From contig CAUWAG010000007.1 of assembly GCA_963556695.1 (NCBI GenBank), positions 4,092,001 through 4,156,000 of the forward strand: a stretch of 64,000 bases of DNA, given 5' to 3'. This document shows, piece by piece, positions 22,135-34,672 of this stretch (positions are counted from its first letter, which is position 1; every line of letters starts with the position of its first letter). Position numbers and translations under genes: made by a program. The notes below the pieces were generated by a model that saw nothing but the letters and a program-made list of their open reading frames with translations, was not told the origin of the DNA and searched no databases. Origin of the DNA: Anthostomella pinea. Lineage: Eukaryota > Ascomycota > Sordariomycetes > Xylariales > Xylariaceae.

Positions 22135-25100
22135 TTGCCTATTCTTTCAACCCTGCGAGAGTCTGAAAAAGCAGACTTCTCAGCATCACTGTCGGAAGCA
22201 AGAGAATGGCCCGAATGGGACCATGAGTTCCAACTGAAGGCAGACGCCTTAGGTCTGCTTGACCGCCTCATTCAGAAGAAGGGAATTATACCACAACCAG
22301 AGATTCCGAATATTGCACAAAAGAAATACGAGAAGAAACGAACGACTCTCGAATCAAGCCAAACCATCGAAATCAATCCTGATCCGAATGACGGGAACGA
22401 AGACGACGAAATCATTCAACACAAGCGAAACAATGGTGTGTGGATGTTATCAGATCTAATGACATCGGGGAAACAAACCTATGAACTCGATAATAGCTTT
22501 TACAATCGAATCCAGAAGCTGCACGAGAAGCAAGCACTGTCTTTGGAAAAGATCAAGAACCATATACTCAAGTCTGTCGCAAACCACTACAAGACCACCT
22601 GCTGCATTCCAAAACAACCAATCTAGGAGTGGTACGCAAATCTCCAAGCCCAGTGCAGAATGGCAAGTGCAGATGAGCAGGAGGATGCAAAACAACTCTA
22701 CAAGACAGCACTCCAACCCCTCAAAAATCCCAAGAACGCAGCAAGATGGATTGCTTCTTAGGAGATCGCCTTTACGAAGGCCCATCAGAAGGAAGTTCCC
22801 GAAACGCTCAGCATGAGCTCATGGGCCAGAGACTTCCTGGACGCGGTATCCGAAGCATTTCCCATGTGGTCAAACACTTACGCGGTTACCAAAGACAAAC
22901 AAATCCGGCACGGGATTCTCAAACATCGAGATCTTGTCAACGACTTCACAAGAGCTATTTTGCGGACCACCAACAAAGCTGGACAAGCCTCCAAAGGTGC
23001 ATTTGGGTCTACCTATAACGGTAAGGGCTCTGGCAAAGAAGAACAAAAAGCCGGAAGCAAAAGGCCTAAGAGACAACAGACCAAACGCCGACCGAGGAAC
23101 GAGAGAAGTAGGGATGAAGACCATTCCGAATGTCCAGCGTGTGGAATGGATCACGTATTGGCGAATTGTTTCTATGTCTTCCCGGAGAAGGCATGGAAGG
23201 GCTTCCGACCTAGGGACTATCTTGTCGAAAAGACAACCCAAGCCTTGGAAGATCCAGAACTACAAGCTCAAGTCCGCGCCTTAAAGCAGAACAAGACAAA
23301 ATCAAGCACAAAGACTCCTCAACCTAAAGGAGAAAAGCCTAAAGAGATTCAAGATTGACTCTATGGCAGAACGATGAGTAAGGTGCCATCAGCCTTCACA
23401 GCGGCCAAATCAGATGACTATCCACTGTCCTATTCAGTCATTTTAGACAGTGGAAGCACCATCACAATCACAAACCAAGCATGGCGTCTAACCAGCTGGA
23501 GGACTGCGCCACCAGGGGATTTTGTATGGTCAGGAGACCGCCCTCTACCCATCCAAGCGTACGAAAGTATGCAAGTATGCGTCGGAAGCACGATTATCAG
23601 CTTCCCAAATACAGCCTACTGCCCCTCACTCCTCACCACTCTCGTATCCCTACGAGAACTCAGACGGAGAGGATATTGGTGGGACAACAAGGAAAGGCAG
23701 ACCAGTCTCAAAAGAAGAGACAATATCTTGGTCGGCCATATCAAGGACATGTACGGCCAATATGTCATCGACTACCAACCAAACGACCCGAATACTATAT
23801 TTCACATCGCACGACAAAGCAAGAAGCATCTACACAACTCATAGTCCAGAAGATCTCCCCTCACTTGGAACGCGTGGCTGTGGCATCAACAACTAGGACA
23901 TCCTGGCTCACAAGCTTTGGAACACCTAGTGCGCGCATCTCAGGGGGTGGTCATCCGAGGACCAACAGGAGTGGAATGCGAGTCATGCACAGTGTCCAAG
24001 GCCAGACAGCATATACAGAGAGCATCATGATCCAACTACGAAGATCCAGGAGAAAGATTAGCTCTCGACTTCCACGACTACGAGAGGTCCCTATCAGACG
24101 AGTCATCTCACATGGTCTTCACATGTAGAAACTCTGGTATCTCATGGGACTATGCTCTCAAGAATTGAATTACGCAAACAATCATCTATGTAGTATCAAT
24201 GCACCTCTTGTGGTTGGAATGCCAATATGACATCAAAGTCAAGGTAGTTGAAACAGACAATGAGATATACATTAACAAGCCAGATATAGGAAGATGGCTA
24301 AAAGCCCGCGCGATCAAGGTAGAGCCCTCAGCTCCCAACGCACAAGCCCAGAACGGAGGTGCCAAGTGCCCATGGGGTGTACTGAAAACAAAAGCGCGCG
24401 CAATGCGAATTAGTGCTAGATTGCCGACCTTTTTATGGCCAGAAATACTCAAAGTGGCTATATATCTCTACAATCAGATACCAAGAAGGAAGAGTGGATA
24501 AAAAACCCCTTTTGATGTCTTCTTTAAAGCAGTCATAAGGAAGACAGGTCGACCAATGGCCCCAGACAAGCGCCTCGACCAGACACATCTCCGGGTATAT
24601 GGCTGCAAAGCCTACGCAATAACAACCGACATGAAGTTGGGTTGCTGAAGGCTAGACAGACTCAGTCCCAAAGCATGGATTGGATACTTGGTTGGATATC
24701 GGTCCTCCAATATGTACCGTGTGTGGGTACCTCACCTGAACAAGGTGATAAGTACGAGAGATGTCGCTTTCAATGAGAACGAGGTATTTGATGGAAATAA
24801 AGAGCGGTTCCGAGATGACTTGAAGACGGCGACTGTTAAAGAGATACAGGCCATAGTCAACAAGTACGTTCTATCCGAGTCTGATGACTATATCCAGGAT
24901 GAGGAAGAAAATCCTGATGAACTGCAAGCAGACCAACATCCTCCCCCCCGACGGGGGTAGAGGATGGAAGTGCGGGAGGCCCGGTGGTCCCAACGGGAAT
25001 ACAAGTCCAAGAGGACGAAGAGGAAATAGATGTGGGTATTGGGAATGAGCACCCGTACACCACGACAAAGTTTGCCCTATTACCTTCACCACTGCCTAGT

Positions 25101-26960
25101 CCTCCGTCCGCCCTGCTATGTCATAGTATTCAGAAGGGGAATAAGGAACCCAAAAATCCTCTCCAAGACCTAGGACGAAAAGAGCTCGAGCCTTGGAAAG
25201 CGGCGTTTCTAGCAGGCCTCAAGGCTTCGCCCATAGAATGATCGGGTCAAAACACCCTAGATCGGGCAAGCATTGAGAGAGCCTTGCAAAAAGGATTCAA
25301 GCTGCACAGACGACTCCTGGAGGAAGCGCCATAGCGGTGCGATAAACTAGCAACCCATTTAATAAGGCACTTGTTCAAAATGGCCGAAAAGGATCACCTA
25401 AAAAGTCATGATGGCATGAGGTCATGGACTAAGATCCGAAAGAAAGACCCATCTATACGAGGGCATCAAATCTTGGACTGCATGTGGGTGTATGTCTACA
25501 AGTTTGATAAACATGGGAGGTTCATCAAGTGCAAGGCACATCTCGTGATCAGAGGAGATCAACAGAAGGGGCTGCATTCAGAACAAACGTATGCAGCTAC
25601 TCTTGCTGGAAGATCGTTCAGAACCTTGATAGCCCTGGCGGCCAAGTTTGACCTCGAGATGATCCAGTACGACGTTGTTAACGCCTTTGTGCACGCCCCT
25701 ATCAATGAGAAGATCTTTATGCGGATGCTACACGGCTATCGCAAAAAAGGTACAATTCTTTAATTGAACAAGGCACTCTATGGGCTGAGGGTTTCTCCAT
25801 TGCTATGGCAAAAGGAGTTCTCAAAGACTCTGGCCAGCTTGGGATTCAACCCAGTTCCACATGAGCCGTGCTGTTATACAAGAAAAGGAATCATGATATT
25901 CTTCTACGTAGACGACGTGATTGTCGCATATAGAAAACACGCACAAGAAGATGTCCAAGACGTGGTTCAGCAGCTTCAACGAAGATACGAGATTACTGGA
26001 GGCAAGCACGTTCAATGGTTCCTTGGAATGGAAATCATTCGGGACCGGCCCCAGCAAAAGATTTGGCTATCCCAGACCTCCTACATTGAGAAAGTAACCA
26101 AATTAATCAACCTGACCGATAGACTCCCTGAGGTCCCAATGGGTACAGAAGAACTACTGCACCGGCAAGATCACGCCGCCCCTCACGAGATCCAGAAATA
26201 CCAATAAAAGATTGGTTCCATCTTATTTGCTTCCGTTTCCACACGACCAGACATAGCCTTCGCAACATCACGCCTCACTAGATTCCTTACGAACCCAAGT
26301 CAGATCTATCAGAATGCCGCCGACCGAGTCATCCAATACCTATACAAAACAAGACACTACTCTCTCCAGTTTGGAGGAGGAGACGATTTAGTGGTGGCTA
26401 GTGATGCTTCCTTTGCCGACAATACTTCCGACAAAAAGAGCTCTCAGGCATTCGCCATGACTCTCTTCAGAGGATTGATCGGCTGGAGGGCCAATAAGCA
26501 AGACACGGTTACTACATCGACTACAGAAGCAGAACTACTCGCACTGGCTCAGGCAGTCAAAGAGACTCTGTATATCAGCCGGCTGGTTACGGAACTTGGT
26601 GTTCAACTCGAACGCGAGAAGATCAAAGTGGAATGCGACAATACACATACGATTAAGTTAGTGACCACCGAAATTGCCCTCTTAAAAACCAAGTTGCGGC
26701 ATGTGGACATACACAACTATTGGCTTTGACAAGAAGTGGAACGAGGAACTGTCAGCATCGAGTACACGCTTTCAGCAAAGATGAAAGCAGATGGGTTGAC
26801 CAAGGCCTTGCCGGCTCAACAGTGGGCAGGATTTCTGGATCAGTTGGGATTGGTAGACACTCGGGCGAGGCAGCTTGATTTGAGGTCACAGAAGGGAGCC
26901 ATTGAGAAGAGAGAAGGGATTCTGAGTCAAGACCCTGAAGTAATTTACTCTATAGACTAG
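22135..26960 (+). pseudogene. degenerate Copia gag-pol
   Basis: Pieces in several frames, separated by stops. A gag-like part (ASLSEAREWPEWDHEF...) begins near 22135. A C-rich knuckle-like part (CPACGMDHVLANC) lies near 23130. The protease active site is ILDSGST near 23440. The integrase HHCC region is recognisable near 23900-24000, with a catalytic-core piece VVETDNEIYIN near 24245. Reverse transcriptase is seen near 25400-26000 (KALYGLRVSPLLW and FFYVDDVIVA) and RNase H near 26400 (DASFADN, STTEAELLAL). The order is correct for Ty1-copia, but no long intact frame remains. Confidence 0.85.
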
Positions 26961-26997
26961 TTCAGCCAGAGCCGTTGCCTGCCTGGCTGAGGGGGTA

Positions 26998-27170
26998 TGT
27001 TGGATTAAAGGTGAGCCCAGAGGGCACTTTGATAGGTAGACACCGGAACCTAGTTGTTCCGTCCCGATCCAGCCCCCTCTGACACAAAATTGCCACGGTC
27101 GCACGAGGACACTCTAGAGAGACAGAATACACAAACACACTTCAACCTCACGATTGGCTTAAATCTGACA
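26998..27170 (+). repeat. 3' LTR of the nested Copia element
   Basis: 173 bp, followed by the GTTTC target duplication. The differences from the 5' LTR are almost all transitions. Confidence 0.93.
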
Positions 27171-27840
27171 GTTTCAGTGCTATTGGGCTTGTTCCTTTTG
27201 ACCAAGAAAGTGTCATTTCAAAGCTGGATGCTGTCGCTATCGTACGAACACCGTCATCAGACCCCAATCTGCCACCCACTACTTGGACTTTCAAGACGCC
27301 CACTACCATTAACGAAGCGGTAAACCAATCAGTTTATATACAAAATCGAGTCAGAAACCACCAGGGAAGCTCACCTACATCAATAATTGATACGTTAAGC
27401 TCGTTTTCAAAAAGCAACATATGGTCTTATACACAAGGTCGATTTAGTTGATTCCCAGGTCCGCAGCTAGAGGAGGCCAATCACTTATTAAGTAAATGCC
27501 AGAAAACAAAAAACAAACGTTTAGTAAAAGGAGGAATATTTTCTGTTAAAAATACAATAGGTCTTTAGGCTACAAAGGATAGTAGTGAGCTAACAAGACA
27601 GGAAATGGGTGAAGGTAGTCATCGTCCAAGGAGGGCGGCAGCGCGTGAGCGACGGTGTGGCATTTGCGGCAGCACTGGCCATAATGCGCGAACTTGCACA
27701 ATAGAGATAGAAACCTCTGAGGAAGAGGAATCCAATTGATTAAATTGAATTGAATGCGTTGTGATCATGTTATTTGACATGGCAGTTGGGAGGTTGGTAA
27801 AAGTGTCCTGCTCGCTTGTGTGTCCCGCTCGCTTGTGGCC

Positions 27841-28445
27841 TACGTTATAATAAAGAAAGATAAGGTAGCTGTTGAATGGGAGCCAGAGATAGATACCGGA
27901 AGATCTCCAGTGGGGCAGAGACGCACAGGGCATTTGACCCACCAAGAAGACAGATGATCAATCTCTGCACACTGAAGAAGCAGAGCAGAACAATCAATAG
28001 CATCAATCAACATCCGTGTTGTCACAGCGAGCGTACTGAGGAGCTGGGACATGGCCGGCAGCAAGCAGCTATTACTCTATTGACGAGAATATCAAGACTA
28101 GAGAGGAAAGGAAGAGAGAGAGAGAGATAGGTACAGTGGGAGGTTGCCCCTTTAAGGGGATCCTCTGGTCAGATCCTTCCCCTATTAGAAAGTATCCGTT
28201 TGTCATGTGGGAAGGTCTGTGCAGGCCGTCACATGAACTAGATCATATTAATAAGTAAGCACGTGTTCAGCATTTCCAGCAAGCTCATCGTGTGGAGTAC
28301 GAGACCTTACCAAGCCAGAGACAGAGTAACTAAATGGTGAGACTGATGCAACCAAGGCTGAATGAAGGCGGCCTCTTCCTGCTAGAGTAACCAAACGGTC
28401 AGCGCACAATGGGCATGGATATTGTGAAATCCGGCAGTGAGTGAG
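27841..28445. other. between transposons, no gene seen
   Basis: Starts at the right TA of the pogo element and ends at the GTGAG target duplication of the second Copia element. It contains a GA-rich run near 28100-28130. No coding frame is supported. Confidence 0.5.
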
Positions 28446-28673
28446 TGTTGGATATCGTACCAGGCTGAGGCTTTCGGTGATGAATGCGCTGATAGGTGGC
28501 TTCATGGCATTCACCTGGCGCCACTATCAGATGATTATCTGGTCACCTTAGCGCCATTATTGTACGACTATCTGGTCACTCTGATGGCATATCTATACAT
28601 ATATATGGGGACTTCTCCCCCAGAGATCTTCTTCTCTTCCCTCTTCTAATACAGAACGGTTTGAAATCTCATA
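28446..28673 (+). repeat. 5' LTR of the second Copia element
   Basis: 228 bp ending TCTCATA; the 3' LTR ends TCTCACA. A short TATATATGG stretch near position 165 of the LTR may be the promoter. Confidence 0.92.
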
Positions 28674-28871
28674 TGGTAGCATCTCGCTTTCGATCACGAC
28701 CTTTGCAGATCTTCTGCTGCCGATCATCTCTCTCTCCACTGCTTCACGAGGATTAGCTACCCTCATTGTCGCAGTCCCCTACCGTTCTCCGAATACGAAT
28801 CTGTTCTTTATAACAGAGGCTCCCTGACGTCGGAAGCCACCTATCACGTACCGTATCCCTTCATCACCATC

Positions 28872-29834
28872 ATGTCTGACTCGAACGAGCACTCCTCCAA
28901 GGTAATCATCAAGCTTCTGGACTCTCAGAAGCTTGTTGGTCAGGAAAATTGGGAGAATTGGGCTCAAAACATGGAGCAACTGCTGACCGCAGTTAACCTC
29001 TGGCCTCTCATCCAAGAGGCCATCGAGAAGGACGATGAGGTCCTCTATTCGCTCAAGACCTCTGCTGTCGACGTAGATGGTCATTCGAGCAAGACTTCTT
29101 CCAAGGTCAAAGATGAGACTGACGAGAAAAAGCCTACCAGCGAGACGTTTTCAAGCTCGCAAAAGGCGATCGTATATCTCTCGATTACGCAAAACATCAA
29201 GCCGGAAGCGGGTTATCGCATTGCCGGCCTGCATGACCCTGGGAAGGTCTGGATCGCCCTACGTTGTGCCTTTTCTGGTATGACAATCGACCAGGTATCG
29301 TCGGTCCTAGACGATCTATCTGCGATTCGATACTCCGATCATGGAGATGACTTTGTGGCGCGCTACCGCCTTCTGATAGATCGTGTGGAGCGCCAGAAGA
29401 TCGATTACTCTGCGATGAGTTGGATTTGCAACTTCCGAGCGGCAATCAGGACTTCTTTTCCGACCCTCCACCGCGAAAGCTCACAGGATTATAACCGTGG
29501 GATCTACTCGACAACAGAAAACCTCATCTATCAGCTTCAGGAGGAGATATACATCCGCAAGTCGCAGGATGAGACCTTTGCAACCCATATAGGCCGATCT
29601 CCTGCCCCTCCTGCTGCTCCTGCCACTCCTGCCAGTCCTGCGGGCGCCAACAAAGGCAATAAGCAGCGAAAGAAGAACAGGGGCAAAGGAGGCTCCGGAG
29701 GCGCTCGGGGACCTGATCAGAAGGATCCTGGTGCTTCAAACACTACAGTTGTGTGGTGCTTTGAGTGTGGAGAGCTCAACAAGAAGAAAGGGCACGATGG
29801 CTGCAACCAACGCATCTTGAAACAGGTGTTGTAA
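28872..29834 (+). pseudogene. Copia gag polyprotein (5' part, stop at 29832)
   Basis: A 320-codon open frame starting MSDSNEHSSKVIIKLL. It has the gag features of fungal copia elements: NWENWAQNMEQLL near the N-terminus, DDFVARYRLLIDRV in the middle, and a basic Gly-rich part before a zinc-knuckle start (VVWCFECGELNKKKGHDGC). The frame stops at QVL, just after the knuckle. Coding-like sequence continues beyond with the protease motif WLFDSGST near 30113, so the stop or frame change separates gag from pol. In an active copia element this would be one polyprotein. Confidence 0.75.
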
Positions 29835-30154
29835 GCTGCTTCAAAGGGAGCTGCGAACGGCTCTTCTAGGGGATCATCTGGTGCTGGCGGTACTACTCCT
29901 GCTACTCACTGGTGCCGTGAGACTTCTGCGGCTGCAGGAGACCATGGTATCGCTCCTGCGAGAACTACGAGCAACGTCACGGTACAGGAAGCATATTTTA
30001 ACGTTCCTTACGGCGCTAATCAGGTGGATATTGACCTCAGTGTCCCCTTCCAACCTGAAATTCAAACTGAAGCTCACGCTCACGCTATCTCTGCCGCCTC
30101 TGATCGATGGCTATTCGATTCTGGATCCACGGTTCCTATTTGCAACCATAAGAA

Positions 30155-31836
30155 GTGGTTCATTCGTCTCTGAATAGACCTGACCTTCTTCCAATTGCTA
30201 CAGGTGGTGGCCCCGTTCAACCTCTTGGTGTTGGCGACGTGGAGATCGATTTTGTCACTTCTGAAGGCAGAACAGTTACTCGATTGATCACAGACGTGCT
30301 CTACGTGCCCTCCTTTCAGATCAACCTCTTCTCTGGCGATCAGTTATATCGTCAGGGTTGGTATCTGATGATTCGGGATCTATTTGACTCTGCAGGCACC
30401 TGGGTGACATCCCTTCATAGCGACATGTATGTGAAGATAATCACTCCACCGCTACAGAAGGAGTCTTGCAACATCATACGCGCTCTACAGGCATTTGTCA
30501 ACCTGTTCTCAGCTGAAGGAGAGGAAGAAAGTGATCCTGGTGCCCAATTGAGGGCCAAAAGGGAGGCTATGAAGCTCCTTCACCTCTGGCATACGAAGCT
30601 GGGCCACCGATCGATTGGCGATATCGTCAAAACGGCCAAAATCGTCAAAGGCATCGATCTACCGACAAATACGCTCGAATTGGCAAAGGAATTCACCTGC
30701 TTAGACTGTCTGGAGACGAATCTCTGTCGAATGGTCTCCCGAGTCGAGCAAGAACACCCTGATCAGGCCCTTGACGTGGTTCACACTGATACCGCGCACC
30801 ATTCGGCTGAAGGATACGATGGTTCTAAACGAGCTACGATGCTAGTCGATGGCAAGTCACAAAAACGTGAATATCATCCTCACACGCAAAAGAGCGAGAC
30901 CTCAGACATCTGCATCTGTTATTACAAGCGGATGAAGCTTCAGTACGGTCGCTACCCTCACTGTTTCGCTTGGATAACGGCACAGAGTACGCCAAATTTA
31001 TCAAATGGGGCCGATCTAAAGGCATCGAGTTTGAACTGAGTGCTCCATATACTCCTGAGCAAAATGGGGTGGCAGAGCGCTCTCTTAGCGTGATTCATTT
31101 GTTTGTTCGGAGTGTTATCGAACAGATGAAGCTGCCAGAGTCTCTCTGGCCAATTATTGGCCCTGCAGTATGTGATCGGCTCAACCTGAGCTACACCTCC
31201 TTCCTCCAGAAGGATAACAGGACCCCAGATGAGGTCTTCTTTGACGATCTGACTCCTGACAAGGATAACAAGCCTGATCTGAGCAATCTCCTCCCAATCG
31301 GGCAGGCTGCCGTGGTCCATCTGCCACATCAGCGCCGCGTTCAGGGCAACAAGACGGCTCCTCATGCGAGAAAAGGGCGAATTCTTCGCTCACTTGGCTC
31401 TAATCAGTATCAGGTTTATTTGCCTGAGTCGCAGACGGTCATCACGAGTGCACATCTTGAAATTCTAGATGGGTACATCGCTTCTGGGGAATCAATCCAC
31501 ATCTTCCCAGACTTCCAAGGTACACTTGACGATTACGAGCGAACTATCCATAAAGAAGATAATCTGAAGAAGCCATCTTTTTCAGAGGGCGCTGACGATC
31601 TTCAGCATATATCGGATGAGTCAGATGGTAAAGATTGGGGCTGGATAAATGTCTCTGAGCCCGTCATCACTTTGGGCACTCCGGTTATCTCACCGATCGT
31701 ATCCGATGATGGCGGCGGCGACCCTCAATCAACACTCAGCGATTCTGAGCCCGATATTGGCCCAATTAATACGCCGACTAGATCATCGGAATTGCCTCAG
31801 CAAGTTCTATCTCATAAACCGACTCCAGTACCGTGA
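30155..31836 (+). pseudogene. Copia protease/integrase region, broken
   Basis: Two frames cover this part. The first (30155-31039) contains DVLYVPSFQINLFSGDQL, the protease-to-integrase linker, and the integrase zinc-binding region LWHTKLGHRS...CLDCLETN. The second (30970-31836) contains the integrase core end LDNGTEYAKF and SAPYTPEQNGVAERS. The overlap of the two frames marks a frameshift near 31000, so no complete integrase is encoded. Confidence 0.8.
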
Positions 31837-31848
31837 TCACAAGCTGGG

Positions 31849-33624
31849 ATGGATCCTGGCAACGTGTTATCCGGAGGGCGTACCCGCAGATTGCAGAACC
31901 ATTACGTTTCTGAGATCACAACTCCCGGGATCTCTCCACATGTTACAATTCAGGCTTCTTATGCTAATTGGCCCTCTGCTGACCCTGATCAAGCGCTTTC
32001 TGAAGCAGATGAACCTTCCAACTATCGGGAGGCGATGGCGTCAGTTGAAGCACCACAATGGTTAGAAGGTACTCATCTCGAGATACGCGCGCTGCTGCGT
32101 AACAAGACCTTTTCGGCGCACTGGAGGTCAGCAATACCTCTAAATCGCAAGCCCTTAACCTCTCGTCACGTCTACAAGCGCAAGAAGGACCCGATTACTG
32201 GTAAAACAGCTCGATACAAGGATCGGATTACTGCTTGTGGGTTCATGCAACGCCATGGTCTCGATTATTTCGAGACTCAAGCCTCTGGTGCGCGCACAAC
32301 CACCTGGAGACTGTTGTTGGCTCTCTCAGCCATTCTGGATTGGGAGATCGACCAAATGGACGCCGTTTCGGCCTTCCTGATGGGAGAATTAGATGAAGAG
32401 ATCTACATGGAGACTCCTGACGGCCTGGATGACTTCTTTGAGATGTATCCAGAAGAGAACACCATTGGTTGGCGACAAGGGATAATTCTCAAGCTCGAAA
32501 AGCCCCTATATGGCCTCAAGCAGAGCCCTCGTCAGTGGCAGAAGCGCCTTTGTGGCACGCTTCAGACCCTTGGCTTTGAACCTCTGATCTCTGACAATGC
32601 CGTTTACTATTCCAAGGAGCGTGGCATTTTCGTCATTAGCTACATGGATGACTTCCTTATCCTGGGCGCCAACCGCTCTAAGATTGATCTGTTCAAGCAG
32701 GATCTCTCTGTTGCCTTCGAAATAAAGGATTTGGGCGCTGCCCAGCACTTTCTCGGCGTAAAAATCGTCAGGGATCGTGTGAAAAGGACACTGTGGCTGT
32801 CACAAAGCACGTACATCCAACGCACTGCTGAGACCTTTGATCAGGCTCGAACTGGACGTGTGAACGTACCCATCTCGCCTCAAACGGTTGAGAAACTGGA
32901 CCAGGATGACACCGAGGATGGCGGTTCGCCCGAGGTAACTCACAAGTACCAATCCCTGATTGGCTCTGAGAATTTCCCTGCATGCTACACCCGTCCTAAC
33001 ATCTCCTTCTCAATGGGGGTATTTTCGCGGTACCTCCATTGTCCCAGAACTGTACAACTTGCTGCGGCTCAGGGGCTCCTTCGATACCTCTGGAACACGA
33101 AGGACCTAGGCATTCGTTTTGGAGGCCCTGAATACGCCAAAATGACCTCTGACAAGGTCACTGGCATCATCCCATCCCTTCTACTTGGTTATTGTGATGC
33201 TAGCTACACTGGCAGTATCAAGGATGGAGCCAAATCGACCTCTGGCTACCTATTCACCTTTGCTGGAGGCGCTATCTCGTGGTCTTTGAAGCTACAGACT
33301 GTTATGGCATAATCTACTGTTGAATCAGAGTATTATGCTATCAGTGAAGCCGTGAAGGAGGCTGCCTGGCTACGAGAGCTGATGAACGAGCTCGGATACA
33401 CCCTGGACACCCTCCTATTGCACTCTGACAGTGCTGGAGCCATTCATCTGGCTCAGAACACCGAATTCCATCGCCGAACGAAGCACATTCGAGTGCGAGA
33501 GCATTACATTCGCCAGGAAATTCAAGCTAAGCATATCTCGCTGCAGTTCCTTGGTACTGACGAGATGCCAGCTGACGGCCTCACCAAGGCCATGCCAAAG
33601 GCGAAATTTAGCTCGTTTTTGTAG
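31849..33624 (+). pseudogene. Copia reverse transcriptase and RNase H, one stop
   Basis: A 487-codon frame (31849-33312) carries reverse transcriptase: FETQASGARTTTWRLLL, QMDAVSAFLMGELDEEIYM, KPLYGLKQSPRQW and the active site SYMDDFLIL. RNase H begins at YCDASYTGS. A TAA at 33310-33312 breaks the frame after QTVMA, and RNase H continues at 33313 with STVESEYYA and runs to KAKFSSFL at 33622. Only the single stop separates the parts, which makes this the best-preserved pol segment of the window. Confidence 0.85.
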
Positions 33625-33742
33625 CTATTAGGACTCATTGAAGTCAAATAGGGGTTCAGGAGTGCTGTAATACTCCAAGGTCTAGGTGATTAGACTGTTA
33701 ATTATAGTTGTGTGATAGTGATGCCCTCAGTTTGAGAGGGCG

Positions 33743-33970
33743 TGTTGGATATCGTACCAGGCTGAGGCTTTCGGTGATGAATGCGCTGATAGGTGGCTTC
33801 ATGGCATTCACCTGGCGCCACTATCAGATGATTATCTGGTCATTTTAGCGCCATTATCGTACGACTATCTGGTCACTCTGATGGCATACCTGTACATATA
33901 TATGGGGACTTCTCCCCCAGAGATCTTCTTCTCTTCCCTCTTCTAATACAGAACGGTTTGAAATCTCACA
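33743..33970 (+). repeat. 3' LTR of the second Copia element
   Basis: 228 bp, followed by GTGAG. It aligns without gaps to 28446-28673. Confidence 0.92.
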
Positions 33971-34672
33971 GTGAGTGGCGTCTGCTTCGATCAAGAGATC
34001 TAAGAGACGTTTCATCAGAGCCATCCTTATCGTCATTAGCTGTAAAGAGGATACAAGGTCAAGGGGGAAACTACTCTAGGCCTGGATTGGAAACAATGAC
34101 TTTCCACCTCCTTGATTTTCCCGTCCTGTCTCTCATTGCATTGAATGGGAAGTTTTGAAACCCTGGACCAACGAGAAGGACTGCGCTGCTTCAATATTTG
34201 GGTTTGTTTTCGCCAGATACGATACAGATAGTGTGGTCTATAAACTGAGACCGCGGCCAGCAAGGCTTGGAAAAGCAGGTCCTCGTACTACAAAAAGCTG
34301 AGACAAGAAATATACGCCTAGTGTGCAAAGTTGAGGATAAGCCTATGGGGTAAGTCTCCCCCAGGCCCTGCCGGGCACTGTGTAGCTCCGGGCTACAGTT
34401 TAGTGCTACAGTACGGCGACGTTGGCCGAGAATGGTGTGCTAGATTGAAAGGCAGCGCCTTTCAGAAAAGCGGCACAAAAGCTTCAATGCCGAGAACGTG
34501 GTTGCCGAAGGTCGGGTAAGAGGTTCTAGATGTAAAAGTCAAAAGGAATAGGTAAGTATCGGTAATAGTAGTGTCAAGGTCCTCCATTGAAGACCAGTTC
34601 ATGGGCTACAGGCGTGGTAAGAAAGACATGAAAAAAAACCCCGGTAATGACACAAAGAAAGTAAAAAATGTA
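33971..34672. other. no gene; small hairpins
   Basis: No coding frame supported. Two perfect short hairpins occur close together: TGTAGC-tccgg-GCTACA (about 34380-34396) and GAAAGGC-agc-GCCTTTC (about 34447-34463). They precede the tRNA-like sequence and might belong to a degenerate SINE or small RNA. Confidence 0.4.

Larger units (their letters stand above)
21905..27170 (+). mobile_element. Ty1-copia LTR retrotransposon nested in the pogo element (5266 bp)
   Basis: Two 173-bp LTRs (21905-22077 and 26998-27170) start TGTTGGATTAAAGG and end ATCTGACA. A perfect 5-bp target duplication GTTTC flanks it (21900-21904 and 27171-27175). A purine tract (GAGGGGGTA) sits just before the 3' LTR. Internal order is gag, protease, integrase, reverse transcriptase, RNase H, which is the copia order. 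The LTRs differ at 7 of 173 positions by my alignment, 6 of them transitions. Many stops and frameshifts show it is dead. Confidence 0.93.
20813..27739 (+). pseudogene. broken DDE-1 (pogo/Fot) transposase, split by Copia insertion
   Basis: The frame begins MALHYNKSDMQLAVQAQ at 20813 and is broken by stops and frameshifts. Catalytic motifs survive: IYNFDETGFMMG (first Asp), LLVLDGYKSHHS (second Asp) and PLDISCFNPLKRAYG (third Asp). The coding sequence is cut at 21904 in the stretch TPRNI. It resumes after 27175 with GLVPFDQESVISKLD and KTPTTINEAVNQSVYIQNR, the usual region after the catalytic domain. The C-terminus carries a CCHC-like knuckle (CGICGSTGHNARTC) and ends EEEESN. It cannot make an active transposase as it stands. 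Confidence 0.85.
20720..27840 (+). mobile_element. pogo/Fot-like DNA transposon, interrupted by a Copia element
   Basis: About 43-bp terminal inverted repeats bound the element: it starts GGTCACAAGTGAGCGGGAC and ends with the near reverse complement at 27840. TA flanks both ends (20718-20719 and 27841-27842), as for Tc1/mariner-pogo insertions. Without the nested Copia element and one copy of its 5-bp target duplication the transposon is about 1.85 kb, the normal length for Fot-type elements. The inverted repeats differ by a few transitions. The transposase is inactivated. Confidence 0.9.
28446..33970 (+). mobile_element. second Ty1-copia LTR retrotransposon (5525 bp)
   Basis: LTRs of 228 bp (28446-28673 and 33743-33970) start TGTTGGATATCG. 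The flanking duplication is GTGAG at 28441-28445 and 33971-33975. The sequence right after the 5' LTR, TGGTAGC, has the form of a primer-binding site pairing with a tRNA 3' end (...TACCA). A polypurine tract (TTTGAGAGGG) precedes the 3' LTR. The LTRs differ at 6 of 228 positions by my alignment, all transitions. It is a different family from the nested element. Confidence 0.94.
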
